A stretch of 38,658 bases of DNA from Bacteroidota bacterium (GTDB taxonomy: Bacteria > Bacteroidota > Ignavibacteria > UBA10030 > UBA6906): positions 1 to 38,658 of the forward strand of contig JAUQWO010000042.1 in the NCBI GenBank assembly GCA_030835135.1. The letters run 5' to 3'. The position numbers and the translations under genes were made by a program. The notes below the pieces were generated by a model that worked only from the letters and a program-made list of their open reading frames with translations, was not told the origin of the DNA and ran no database searches. Positions 23,972 to 34,800 of the stretch are shown in pieces (the stretch's first letter is position 1; each line of letters begins with the position of its first letter).

Positions 23972-25404
23972 AACCCCCTCAGTCCGTCCTCTCGCTCATC
24001 CCGAAAGCACTGGCACTGAAGATACCGGCCCTCCCTCTTGCCGTTGAAGATGGAATCTTGGTCTGCGCCGTTCCGGAAGGGATGGAAGAGGGTGCCGTCC
24101 GCGATCTTGAGTTCGTCACAGGACGCAGGGTCAGGTGCTCGCCACGGTCGAAAGCCGAGCTGGACAGCGCGATCTCCCGGGCCTACCAGGGAGGTGCCGA
24201 GCCCCCCAATCCGCACACGGGGGATGGACACCTATCGTCACCCGCTGCCCCAATCAACTCTGAAGGTTCGGCCGTTTCTCTTGCAAGTGCGCTCATTGCA
24301 GATGCTGTAAGGATGGGAGCAAGTGACATTCACGTTGAGCCGTACGAGACCTTCGTCCGCATCCGCTACCGGCTTGACGGTGTCTTAAGGGAAGTCTCGC
24401 AGCCAGGTGTAGCGCAAGGTAGAACGCTTATCTCGCGCCTCAAGATCATGGCCGATCTTGACATAGCCGAGAAGCGTCGCCCGCAGGACGGCCGGATACG
24501 CGTCCGGGAGGAGGGAAGGACGATCGATATCCGGGTCTCGACGCTCCCCACGGATTTTGGCGAAAAGGTCGTGCTTCGCATTCTCGATAAATCCCGGCTT
24601 CAGCTTGACCTTTCGCGGCTCGGCTTTGAGGATGCCGATCTCACCTCGTTTAAGAAGGCGCTCAAGCTCCCGCACGGCATGATCCTCGTGACCGGCCCTA
24701 CGGGAAGCGGGAAGACGACAACGCTCTACGCTGCGCTCAACTACCTTAATCATCCCGGTGTCAACATCACCACGATTGAAGACCCGATCGAGTACAACCT
24801 GCCAGGCATCAACCAGACGCACGTCCGCGCAGATATCGGACTCACGTTTGCCGCGGCGCTCCGCTCGATCCTCCGGCAGGATCCAAATATCGTGATGGTG
24901 GGTGAGATTCGGGACGGAGAAACGGCGGAGATCGCGATTAGGGCCGCGCTTACTGGGCATCTCGTGCTCTCCACGCTCCATACCAATGATGCGCCGTCGG
25001 CGATTACGCGCCTCACGGATATGGGTATTGAACCGTTTCTTGTCGCCGCGTCAGTCAAGATGATCCTTGCGCAGAGGCTGCTTCGGAGGATCTGCGCAGA
25101 GTGTGGTGAAGAAGATCTTGAAGCTGAGAGACGCACGACCTTCGATCAGCAAATCCGAATTTCCCGCCCGCGACGCGGGAGAGGCTGCCCGCATTGTCGA
25201 GGCACCGGGTACCGAGGAAGAACGGCCGTCTACGAACTCCTGACGGTCGGAGATCGCCTCTCAGAAATGATATCCACGAAAGTAGGAGCGGAAACGCTGG
25301 TAGCGGTGGCCCGGGAAGCGGGATTTGCATCGCTCCGTGAGTCCGCGATGCGATTGGTCGAGAAGGGGATGACGACTCTTGAAGAGGTCAGTCGTGAAAC
25401 CTAG
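23950..25404 (+). CDS. GspE/PilB-type secretion ATPase
   Basis: A 484-residue cytoplasmic hexameric ATPase that drives pseudopilus assembly. The short N-terminal domain is followed by SDIHVEPYE, Walker A GPTGSGKTT at 249-257, the Asp box (ITTIEDPIEY), Walker B NIVMVGEIRDGETA and the His box GHLVLSTLHTNDA. A four-cysteine metal site (CAEC at 382-385, CPHC at 413-416) is typical of the GspE/PilB side of the family rather than PilT. The N-terminal region is shorter than in most PilB proteins. Its partner GspF/PilC is not in the window; the next genes are the RHS insert. Confidence 0.93.
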   Translation: MADINTIEPPQSVLSLIPKALALKIPALPLAVEDGILVCAVPEGMEEGAVRDLEFVTGRRVRCSPRSKAELDSAISRAYQGGAEPPNPHTGDGHLSSPAAPINSEGSAVSLASALIADAVRMGASDIHVEPYETFVRIRYRLDGVLREVSQPGVAQGRTLISRLKIMADLDIAEKRRPQDGRIRVREEGRTIDIRVSTLPTDFGEKVVLRILDKSRLQLDLSRLGFEDADLTSFKKALKLPHGMILVTGPTGSGKTTTLYAALNYLNHPGVNITTIEDPIEYNLPGINQTHVRADIGLTFAAALRSILRQDPNIVMVGEIRDGETAEIAIRAALTGHLVLSTLHTNDAPSAITRLTDMGIEPFLVAASVKMILAQRLLRRICAECGEEDLEAERRTTFDQQIRISRPRRGRGCPHCRGTGYRGRTAVYELLTVGDRLSEMISTKVGAETLVAVAREAGFASLRESAMRLVEKGMTTLEEVSRET

Positions 25405-25480
25405 AGTGGTCTGATCACAAGCCAAGTTTGCAGTAGAGTGTTTCATCATCCATGCAATTGTCAAACCATAGAGGCGAACC

Positions 25481-28400
25481 ATGGTAGCCCAGAGTATATC
25501 ACGCGTACTGCTCTTCTTCGTCGCCGTTGTTCTTTGTTTCCTTGGGGAGGCTTCGCTTGGACAGACGTATCAGCAGCCGGCCGATCCGCTTCGCCCAACG
25601 TATGAAGCATATCGCGTAGACAAGCTGGCCACTTCATCTGAGGTCTCGTCGTCTGGTGATCTGACTATTGAGATCCCTCTTCTAACAGTGCCGAACCGGC
25701 TCGGCCATGATTGGCCCCTTGTGCTACGGTACAATAGCAATGTTACTCAAAGACAACGGGCGAGTTGGGTCGGTCTTGGTTGGGAGTTCGATCTGGGTTT
25801 TGTTGAACGGACTGTCATGGGTAGATCCGATGATCAGATAAACGGCTTGCCCAATGGCCAACTCAAGGACAATGCGAACAACTTGGCGCGTGGTGAGCGT
25901 GAAGGGCGCTTTCGTGGCATACACACAACAAATGCTTCTGCGGCACAGATCGATACGTTCGATCAAGCCGACCTCTATCGGCTGAATATCGCCGGCGCTG
26001 GGACGGAGTTTCTTCCGTTCTGTGTCAACTACGAGACTGATAGGATTCAAGTAAGTAGTTCCGAGTTCCATCCAATTCAGTATAAGCCCTGGAAATTCCA
26101 GACCACAATGAGCTCCTCGCAGCAATTCGCCGGGTTCGACGTGCGGACGGAGGACGGCACGCAATACCTCTTCGGAGCCTCAGGTGACGCCGCGGTTGAC
26201 ACAATCCATGTCCACGGGGGGTGGGCGGCACCGTGGGCGAATCAGCATTTCACCTATCCATACCGCTGGAACCTTGGATTGGTTGTCCACCCCGATGGAG
26301 TCACGGATTCGATTATCCACCAGGCGTACTATACCTCGGCCCCGTATGCAACGACATATCGCCACCCATGGGATCATGTACAAATCGACCGGTCACGGCC
26401 GGAGGGCCCTGGGGAATTCCACACATTCGGCAAATACAGCTATGGCACCGGAATAATTGACGATGGATATGCTGACTATGGTTCATCATGGCCGAAAAAG
26501 CTCGCCACAGAGACTCACTATGCGATCTTCTATGCGTCGGTGACACCCGAGAGTATAACAGCCCGGTCCTGCAGGCTTGATTCTATCGTGCTCTTTGACA
26601 AGATGCACAATTTGCGGTTAGGAGCAGTCCATCTCACGTATGACATGAGCTGCAACAATCAGTTGACACTCAAGAGTATTCAGAGATTCGGGACGGATGG
26701 GAAATCTCTGCCTCCTCATGAATTCAAGTATAGACCAGCCTCTGCAGTCAATGCTGAGTATTTGACATCCAGATCGCGGGGTCAATCCGAGTATCCCGGT
26801 TACGAAACCGATTCTTTTCTGGATGGCGGATTTGACACCTATGCCCGTGCGTGGCATCTCGACACGCTCATCCTCCCGACAGGCGGGGAGATTGTCTACG
26901 GATATGAACCTGTCCCTTTGGTCAGCTACGATCCGGAGGGAAACGCTGCCCCGACACAGACCCTGCGTGGGTGGGGGTTCAGAATGCAGCCACGGTCTCG
27001 TCTTGTAAGCAAGACGGTCACCAACAATCTCAGTGAAAGCCGGACGTGGTCGTACGAATACGGTCCAGCGGTCTTTGACTGGCCAAGCAGATCCTACAGT
27101 TCTGCGTTCATTCCACAGGCGTTTCGCACAACAGTCCTGCCCGCCTTCAGTTCGATTGACTATTACAAGGCCTTTCGCGGGTGCCCGCTGGTTCATCGTT
27201 GGGTTAAGACGACCGCTCCCGATGGGTCTACGACGCGCACGCACTATACTTCGAGTTACTCGGCGGGAGACGCCGATCCTTCCGAGAGTCGCCCCGACAT
27301 TGTTTCGACTCAGTTCCTGGATGTGACAGGCGCGACTGTTCTGACCTCACGGGCCGGTGAGAGGGGACAAGTATGGAAGGTCGTTCAGAATGAACGAGAC
27401 AGTACGATTACCACGTTCCATGTTAGGACGCGTTATTCAATGGATGATCTCTTTGAGTACTATCGCTTCAATGGTCCAGGACTCAAGAATCAATTCGTAA
27501 GAAACAATTCCATTGAATGTCTCCCCGATACTATTGTCACGATGAAAGATGGTGTGCGTTCCGTCCGTATCCAGAGCTACAATGAAATCGGCTTGGTGGA
27601 AAGGGTTGAGGAAAGCGGTCCCTCATCCTGGAAGAGGACAACAACAAGCTACGCAAGTGATCAACCTGGATACTCCGCATTCCGAGATCGATGGATGCTA
27701 AGTCAGCCTTATCAATCGAAAGTAGAAGAAGACAATTCTTGCCTCAGCCTTCAGCGGATTCTTTGGGCTGAACAACTCGTCAACGTGCAGTCGCCCAGCT
27801 ATGTTTACTTGCCCTCCGAAATCTGGCAATGGCGATCCTGGTCTTTGACCGATTCCCTTGATAAGGTCCGAAGTGTTCGCTTTGATATCTACGATTCCCG
27901 CGCAAATGTCACCAGGAGCATAGATGCCAACGGATCTGTCTCACAGTTCACTTTTGGTGGGACAACCCATGAGACCCAACCGACTGGAGGAGGTGACGAC
28001 GAGTTCCAATCGCCAGCGCCGGATCCATCAACCCTCCCGTCTTTCCATCAGGCATTTCTCACTGAGGTATCGAGGAGCGTACCCGGTTACACCTTATTCA
28101 AGACGTTCGAGTATCAGCCTCTCGGAAAGGTGTGCCGGATGATCGATGAGAACGGATGCAGTGCGAAGTTCGAATATGAACAATTTGCCCGGCTCTCCGG
28201 GATCAGAAACGACGATTCGGTTCTGGTTAATGAGTATTTATATGACGACAATCCTCTTGACAGTGACGACGGAGATGCCAGGTTTCCTAATGTGATCGGC
28301 TACACGTACCGAAAGCAAGGAGACTATTCCGTTTCCTGGACCTATGCCGACAATCTGGGGCAGCCATTCCAGACGCGAACGAAACTTGGATCAACGTACA

Positions 28401-30340
28401 TCGTGAATCACAGCGTTTATGATCCCCTCTGGCGTCTTCAGGCTCAGTACAAGCCCTTCGTCAGCACGAATACCACCGGACCCGAGGGCAATATCCAGTC
28501 TCAATCTACCGCCTACCAGACCTCAATAGGCGTTGACGCGGGATCGCGTCCGTACACGAGCTATGCTTATGACGCGAGTGGTCGCCCGGCCGCGGTGTGG
28601 GCGCCTGGGACGGCATTCGCTTCCCATCCTGCCACCACAAGCTACGGCACGAACACAGCAGCTGATTCAACCGGATATGCGATCGGTACCCTCTTCAAGA
28701 CAACCATTCGCGACGAAAACGGGAATGTGAATCAGGAGTTCCGTGATCATCGCGGAAATCTGGTTCTTTCGCGGGTGGATTCAGCGAAGCTGCGCATGAA
28801 GACCCGCTTCCGTGTTGATGCGCTGGGCCGTGTCCTCTCCGTGATCCGTCCAGAGGGGGACAGCACGACATATCAATACGACATGCTGGGAAAACTCGCG
28901 CGAAAGTGGTCTCCCGATGAAGGAACAGTCGAATATCGTTACGACAAAGCGGGCAACCTCCGCTTCTCAAGGGATGCCAATCAGGGAACGAACCGCTTCA
29001 CGTACCGAAAATACGACGCCTTGAACCGACTCATCGAGATCGGCGAACATTCTCCCTCATCCGATTTCACCCAGGCGAACGCCGATGTCGTAACATTCCC
29101 TACCACTGGTACAAATATCGTTCATGCTGTCATGTCGTACGACGGCATCGTCCTGACGGGCCAGCACAACATCCTCGGCCGCCTGTCGCGATCGATCTCC
29201 TACGGCGGGAGTGAAGCAACGTGCACAACGACGTACTCCTACGACAGAGAAGGTCGAGTCGAATGGATCGAGCGGCAACTTTCCACGTTCCAATCCATTC
29301 GAATCAGCTACAGGTATGATCTTCAGGGGAATCCCATCAGGATGGACTACGTAGACAGCGCTGTGCCCGAGAATGCACTTTCGCTCTTCTACGCCTACGA
29401 CGAACTCGGCCGACTCTCCCGGGTGGACGCGGGAATCGACACGACGGGAGTCGGCGCAGTGACTCAGGCCGAGTACGCATACACTGCAACCGGCCAGGTC
29501 AAGCGTCTCCAGCTTGGGGTGGCCCAGGGGGTGGATTTCACCTACAACGTTCGAGACTGGGTGAGGAAGATCAACAATCAGAGTTTCTCTGTGCAGTCAG
29601 ATCCTGGACATGATGGCGGCAATGGCATCCCGTCTGACCGCTTTGGCATGGTGATAGGCTATGATTCGATCGGTTATGCCGGAGCAGGCCTTGGCGCGAC
29701 AGCCCAGTATAACGGCAACATCTCCTGGACAATGTCTAATTCGGCGTCGCTCCCATTTGCGACGATGAGGGGATCGGCTCCCCTCATGGGCTGGTCCTAC
29801 AAGTACGACGGAAGCAATCGCCTGGCTCGTGCAAACAGCGGGTACTCACTTGCCACGACCGGGACAGCATGGCAGGACTCAACGTCTTTTGATCTCGACA
29901 CGACCGCCTACGACCGGAACGGTAATATTCGTTCTATGAAGCGCAGGGGCAGCGGCACTTCGTTCCGCAACAACTTCTCGTACAGTTATGCATCGCTCAA
30001 CAGGGTAAACAGCATTTCTGATGCTGCTGACGCGACGACATCAACATACACCTATGACGGCAACGGCAATCTTCTCACAGAAAGCAGTCCCGGCCGCACG
30101 ATGTCCAACGTGAGCTACGACTACCGGAATCTCCCACTCCAGGCGACCTTGAACTCGGCTCTTGTGAAGTACCGCTACGATGCGGAGGGAAACCGCATAT
30201 GGAAAGAGACTCCTTCCGGGAAGACCAGATACATCAGGGGGGCGGATGGCAGCACAGTTGCGGTCTACAAGGAGGACGGTACTCTTCTCTATTGGATCAT
30301 CTCCGTAGGGGGAAAAATGCTGGGTAGACTTGATCCTTGA
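25481..30340 (+). CDS. Exported YD-repeat (RHS) protein lacking the core
   Basis: A 1619-residue protein with a Sec signal (residues 1-27). The N-terminal region has the SpvB/Tc-like opening (SGDLTIEIPL, WVGLGWEFDLGFVERT). YD repeats are clear from about residue 860 and dense from about 1120 (YQYDMLGKLARKWSPDEG, YRYDKAGNLRFS, YTYDGNGNLLTE, YRYDAEGNRIWKE). These form the closed shell of RHS proteins. The sequence stops at GGKMLGRLDP, precisely where a normal RHS protein would continue into the DHLGS core and toxin tip. That core is found in the gene two downstream. It begins 76 bases after the ATPase gene, with GAGGCG before the ATG. Confidence 0.88.
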   Translation: MVAQSISRVLLFFVAVVLCFLGEASLGQTYQQPADPLRPTYEAYRVDKLATSSEVSSSGDLTIEIPLLTVPNRLGHDWPLVLRYNSNVTQRQRASWVGLGWEFDLGFVERTVMGRSDDQINGLPNGQLKDNANNLARGEREGRFRGIHTTNASAAQIDTFDQADLYRLNIAGAGTEFLPFCVNYETDRIQVSSSEFHPIQYKPWKFQTTMSSSQQFAGFDVRTEDGTQYLFGASGDAAVDTIHVHGGWAAPWANQHFTYPYRWNLGLVVHPDGVTDSIIHQAYYTSAPYATTYRHPWDHVQIDRSRPEGPGEFHTFGKYSYGTGIIDDGYADYGSSWPKKLATETHYAIFYASVTPESITARSCRLDSIVLFDKMHNLRLGAVHLTYDMSCNNQLTLKSIQRFGTDGKSLPPHEFKYRPASAVNAEYLTSRSRGQSEYPGYETDSFLDGGFDTYARAWHLDTLILPTGGEIVYGYEPVPLVSYDPEGNAAPTQTLRGWGFRMQPRSRLVSKTVTNNLSESRTWSYEYGPAVFDWPSRSYSSAFIPQAFRTTVLPAFSSIDYYKAFRGCPLVHRWVKTTAPDGSTTRTHYTSSYSAGDADPSESRPDIVSTQFLDVTGATVLTSRAGERGQVWKVVQNERDSTITTFHVRTRYSMDDLFEYYRFNGPGLKNQFVRNNSIECLPDTIVTMKDGVRSVRIQSYNEIGLVERVEESGPSSWKRTTTSYASDQPGYSAFRDRWMLSQPYQSKVEEDNSCLSLQRILWAEQLVNVQSPSYVYLPSEIWQWRSWSLTDSLDKVRSVRFDIYDSRANVTRSIDANGSVSQFTFGGTTHETQPTGGGDDEFQSPAPDPSTLPSFHQAFLTEVSRSVPGYTLFKTFEYQPLGKVCRMIDENGCSAKFEYEQFARLSGIRNDDSVLVNEYLYDDNPLDSDDGDARFPNVIGYTYRKQGDYSVSWTYADNLGQPFQTRTKLGSTYIVNHSVYDPLWRLQAQYKPFVSTNTTGPEGNIQSQSTAYQTSIGVDAGSRPYTSYAYDASGRPAAVWAPGTAFASHPATTSYGTNTAADSTGYAIGTLFKTTIRDENGNVNQEFRDHRGNLVLSRVDSAKLRMKTRFRVDALGRVLSVIRPEGDSTTYQYDMLGKLARKWSPDEGTVEYRYDKAGNLRFSRDANQGTNRFTYRKYDALNRLIEIGEHSPSSDFTQANADVVTFPTTGTNIVHAVMSYDGIVLTGQHNILGRLSRSISYGGSEATCTTTYSYDREGRVEWIERQLSTFQSIRISYRYDLQGNPIRMDYVDSAVPENALSLFYAYDELGRLSRVDAGIDTTGVGAVTQAEYAYTATGQVKRLQLGVAQGVDFTYNVRDWVRKINNQSFSVQSDPGHDGGNGIPSDRFGMVIGYDSIGYAGAGLGATAQYNGNISWTMSNSASLPFATMRGSAPLMGWSYKYDGSNRLARANSGYSLATTGTAWQDSTSFDLDTTAYDRNGNIRSMKRRGSGTSFRNNFSYSYASLNRVNSISDAADATTSTYTYDGNGNLLTESSPGRTMSNVSYDYRNLPLQATLNSALVKYRYDAEGNRIWKETPSGKTRYIRGADGSTVAVYKEDGTLLYWIISVGGKMLGRLDP

Positions 30341-30409
30341 CGCCTTGTATGAATTCTCATGCGGTGCGAAAACGACAATATCGTGTCTCCATGCTTAAGG
30401 AACAATCTC

Positions 30410-31834
30410 ATGTCCAGGTCAAAAACTGTCCTATTCAATTACGGGGTGAAGGGATGTCTCCTTCTCATGCTTCTGGGCCTTTCGCAGGTTGCAGTTGCCG
30501 AGCAAGGCATCCTGACAACAAACGTGAATGCAACCTTCACAGTTACAGTTTCTCCATATAAGGTCCGTGGCACTCCACCTGAGGCAATAGGAATCGCCGG
30601 GAATCGGCCTCCACTTTCTCCGGACAAGGTGTTTCCGCCAACACTCGTGCTACATGAAGTTAAGGGAAGCCCCGGTACGTTTACCGGCACGATGGGATTC
30701 CCCAAGGGCACAGCAAGAGACTTGTCATTCCTGATACTCTTCCGCGTCGAGGGTCTCTGGCTCCCCGAGCCAGGAAGCATGGGGGTGTCTCATGTCGTAC
30801 TTCTGGATTCAGCGAAGACCGTGCAGACGGTCTCTCTCGGGTACGATTCAGTCGCTCGCCGCTTCGTACCTCTCGCGAAAGTTGGTACCGTGGCAGATGA
30901 TTTCAGCGCTGCTGCGTCACTTGCACAGTCGGCAAAACAGAGTGCAGCCGCCCGAGAGTATGACTACCGAAGCGCTGTTGCCCTTCTAAAGTCGGGGCGT
31001 GTTGCGGAGGCGCAGAGCGTTTATGCGCGCTTCCTGGCGGCCTCTCCACTGGGCGCGGCCTCGCGCGAGAGCTATGATCGCTTCCCAATTGAACGTGCCA
31101 ATGCACTCATTCGTATCGGCAAACCCCAGGATGCGATTATCGCACTGCGGTCAATCCCGGCGAAGGAGGGGAGCGCAAACTACCAAGCGGAGGTCCGAAT
31201 CAAGCTCGGCAAGCTTCTGGACCGAAACGGAGATGTTGAGGAGGCAAGATCGGTTCTCGCTGATGTGTCGAGGCGATCCGGAGTATCAATTGAGCTGAAG
31301 GATGAGAGCGCGATCGCTCTTGCCGTCTCCTGCGGACGGGAGACGACGCCAACCTTAAGAGAACGGGCCCGCCAGCTGCTTAAGGCCGTCACAGGGAAAA
31401 CTCACGACAAACAGCGGAGGAGGCAAGCGCTCATCGCACTGGCAGACATTGAACGCCGGTCGAACAATCAGGCGGGTGTCCTTGCATCTCTCAAGGAAGC
31501 GATGAGTCTTGGCACCGTGCAGCAGCGCCTCGCGGCAACGGTCCAGTATCTTGACGCCCTGTATGCGGCAGGAGACTACTACCTGTTGCACAGGATGAGT
31601 CAGGGGCTTATCGATCGTGGAGAGCCGGGTTCGCACAAAGCACATCTTCTGTCGCTTGACGCTTTAGCACTGAAGAGACTGGGGCGTGACACAGAGAGCG
31701 CCGCCAGGTTCGCTCTCCTTGATTCGGCCTTCGCCTCAAGCCCATACACGCGATACGCCGCAATCACACTCTCGTCCATGCCGACCAACAGCATACGGCC
31801 TGATTCCCTGGCGAAAGGAGCGCAGTCGCGATGA
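30410..31834 (+). CDS. Exported beta-domain and TPR-like repeat protein
   Basis: A 474-residue protein from ATG 30410, supported by AAGGAA at 30397-30402; the upstream codons do not look like protein. Signal peptide about 1-30 (ends AVAEQ). Residues about 35-140 are beta-rich with GTFTGTMGFPKGTARDLSFLI, reminiscent of a carbohydrate-binding sandwich but not assignable. From about residue 170 to the end are TPR-like helical pairs (AVALLKSGRVAEAQSVYARFL, KLGKLLDRNGDVEEARSVLADV). It sits between the two parts of the split RHS system and overlaps the second by ATGA, so it may be an adaptor or a chaperone that brings them together. Confidence 0.7.
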   Translation: MSRSKTVLFNYGVKGCLLLMLLGLSQVAVAEQGILTTNVNATFTVTVSPYKVRGTPPEAIGIAGNRPPLSPDKVFPPTLVLHEVKGSPGTFTGTMGFPKGTARDLSFLILFRVEGLWLPEPGSMGVSHVVLLDSAKTVQTVSLGYDSVARRFVPLAKVGTVADDFSAAASLAQSAKQSAAAREYDYRSAVALLKSGRVAEAQSVYARFLAASPLGAASRESYDRFPIERANALIRIGKPQDAIIALRSIPAKEGSANYQAEVRIKLGKLLDRNGDVEEARSVLADVSRRSGVSIELKDESAIALAVSCGRETTPTLRERARQLLKAVTGKTHDKQRRRQALIALADIERRSNNQAGVLASLKEAMSLGTVQQRLAATVQYLDALYAAGDYYLLHRMSQGLIDRGEPGSHKAHLLSLDALALKRLGRDTESAARFALLDSAFASSPYTRYAAITLSSMPTNSIRPDSLAKGAQSR

Positions 31835-34800
31835 AACGCACGCTGGCATTTGTCATCATGCTTGCCGTATATTGCATTTACGGGCATTTCTCCGCCGCCC
31901 TCGCTCAGTCGAGTGTTCTTGCCAATGGCGGCTTTGAGAGTGGTACCAGCTCTTGGTCCTGGTACAGCAGCGGGACGGCAAGTTTCGACGCGACAACGCC
32001 CGGTTATGCGGGATCGTATAAGGCCAGAGTTCAGACGGGAAGCAGCATGGGGAGCAACGTCCAACTCTATCAGTATGGCATGTCGATCAAGGCCGACACG
32101 GTCTATACGTTGTCGTTCACTGCCTATGCCAGTGCCGGGGGGAGCGTATTGGTCCAGCTCTTGAAACACACCTCACCATACACAAATTATGGTCTCTACG
32201 AGGAAGTGGCGCTCACAAGCGGATGGCAGACGTATCAGTTTACGTTTACGACGAGCGGCTTCTCAGGGACAACGACGGATGTCCGGTTCCGGTTCTGGTT
32301 CCCCGGATATGCCTCCGACAATGAAACGATCTCCATTGATGAAGTCTCGCTTGCCAAAGCCGTCGCCCTTAACCCTCCAGCAGCCCCTGCGCTTGCATCA
32401 CCCTCAAACGGAGCGACAGGTGTGTCAGCGGAACCGACGCTTTCCTGGAATGGCTCCAGCGGTGCAACATCGTATGATATTGAACTGGCCCGTAGTTCAT
32501 CATTTGGCGGGACGGTTGTGGCGTCACAAGCGGGAATCACCAGCACAAGTTATGACGCCTCCAGCCTGAACAACGACAGCACCTACTACTGGCACGTCCG
32601 GGCTGTGAATTCAGCCGGGTCAAGTTCGTGGTCATCGGCGTGGCACTTCACCGTGCATGTGGATACGCCTTCTGCCCCCGTGCTCATTGATCCTGCGAAT
32701 GGCGCGCTTGGGGTGTCGACGAGCCCGACGTTCTCGTGGAACGCATCGCAAGGAGCCTCGTCGTACACCCTGCAAGTATCACTCTCGTCAGGGTTCTCCT
32801 CGCTCACGGTCAACGAGGCCGGGATCACTGAGACGTCGTACGGCGCCTCAGGGCTCGCGTCCGATACTGTGTACTACTGGCGTGTTCGGGCCGTCAATGC
32901 TGGTGGGTCTAGTTCGTGGAGCAGCATGAGGAGCTTCCACACGGTGGGGGCTGGGCTAAATGTGCTTCTCAACGGCAGTTTTGAGGATGGCACGAGCAAC
33001 TGGTCATGGTGGGATCCGTCTTACGGGTCGTTTGACATTGGCTCACCGGCTCCAGGGGCGGGGTCTGCTGGAGCAGAGGTCGCGATCTACTCCACATCGG
33101 GGGGCAACCTCCAGCTATATCAGACTGGTTTCCCTCTGGCGCCAAACACGCAGTATACGCTCAAGTTCCAGGGGTATTCGAGCACAGGGCACGACCTGGG
33201 GGTCTATCTCCAGAAACATACATCTCCGTACACGAGCTACGGCCTCTATTCAACGCCCGATCTTAGCTCCTCTTGGCAGGAGTTCGAGATACCGTTTGAG
33301 ACGCCCTCGTTCTTTGATCCACCCGATGATACGGCATCGACAACGGACGCACGATTGCGCTTCTGGTTTGCAGATGACGCGTCGAATGATGATGTGTACC
33401 ACCTGGATGACGTGAGATTGAGCACCACATCCGGGGACACGACGGGGCCACTGCTTCAGGCAATAGCATCGATCGCGGGTGGCCGGACGACGGTGGCCGA
33501 TGATGAAGTAATCCTTCTTGACGGCAAAGCAAGTACCGGACCGGTTGCATCTTGGGCGTGGAGTGTTGATGGTTCTGCGATCAGTGCGGATACGACGGTG
33601 GATTACAACTTCGCCCTTGCCGCGAATGAAAGGTCGAAGCTCGTTACTGTTACCCTGGTGGTAGCTGATGAAGACAGCAATGTGAATGCGACGCAGATGG
33701 CTATTCGCGTCACCAGGAGGCCGAAGACGAGTTACTATCTCACGGACCATCTGGGGACGATCCGGTCAACGGTGAAGGGAGGAAACGTTCTCCTCAAGGA
33801 TGATTTCACGCTGGGACTCGCAAAATGGCATCCCTATGTCGGCACTGGGTGGACCTATAGTAGCGGTGAGCTGAGGACCCAGGGAATGTCAGCGCAAGAG
33901 CTGATCCTGGCAAACGACACGCCGGGAGAGTTTACTGACGGAATCCTCTCCGTTGATGTCAAGAGCGTAAGCGACCCGAATTACTGCGGCACTGCGGTGG
34001 TCCGATTCCAGGATGTAAACAATTTCTACTTGATCCAACCGCAGGGCTCGCAGCTCTTGATCAAGGAGAAGGTCGGCGGGTCGTTTTCGGTGCGGGCAAG
34101 TCACACGCTCCCTGGCGGGACGATCCAGACGGGCCGGTGGTACCGGCTGCAGGTGACGGCCGAGGCTGGAAAGCTCATCGCGTATTGGGATGGGGATTCG
34201 GTGATGTCGTGGACGGATACTACTCCCTGGACCAGCGGCCGGGTGGGAATGTGGTACAAGGGGACTCCTGAAGGACCCAACGGAGAAGCACGCTGGCGGA
34301 ATTTCCAGGCGACGACGGGATATCCCGGACAAGTGGTCACGGCCGAGGACTTTGATCCGTGGGGATTGGTGACGAGGAGCTACGTCGCAGCCAATGCGGA
34401 CCAGCGGTACAAGTTCACGGGGAAGGAGCGTGATGCAGAATCCGGGTATGACTACTTCGGGGCAAGGTATTATGATGCGAGGATTGGGAGATGGTTGAGC
34501 GTGGATCCGCTTGCAGACAAATTCATCAGCGTGAGTCCATACAATTATGGATTGAACAATCCCAATGTTTTGGTCGACTCTGATGGTAGAGATATTCTTG
34601 TAGCCATCTCGGGGTGGGGGAATATTAGCGCAGGCTCAAAAGCAAGCTCGACAACCACAGAAAAGATAATGCGTGCGGTCGAGGCGCAAGTTCAAGGTCA
34701 GGTACCGGATTATAATTCATCGGGTTGGCTAGGGGCTCTTGACAATTCTCATGTGCAAGACATGGTAGATTTCATAAAAGGGAATCTCGATACTCCAGAT

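Noticed and set aside
25405-25480. Possible second sigma-54 promoter before the RHS gene
   Set aside because: GG and GC elements are present but spaced 11 bases apart, and the flanks do not match TGGCAC/TTGCW.
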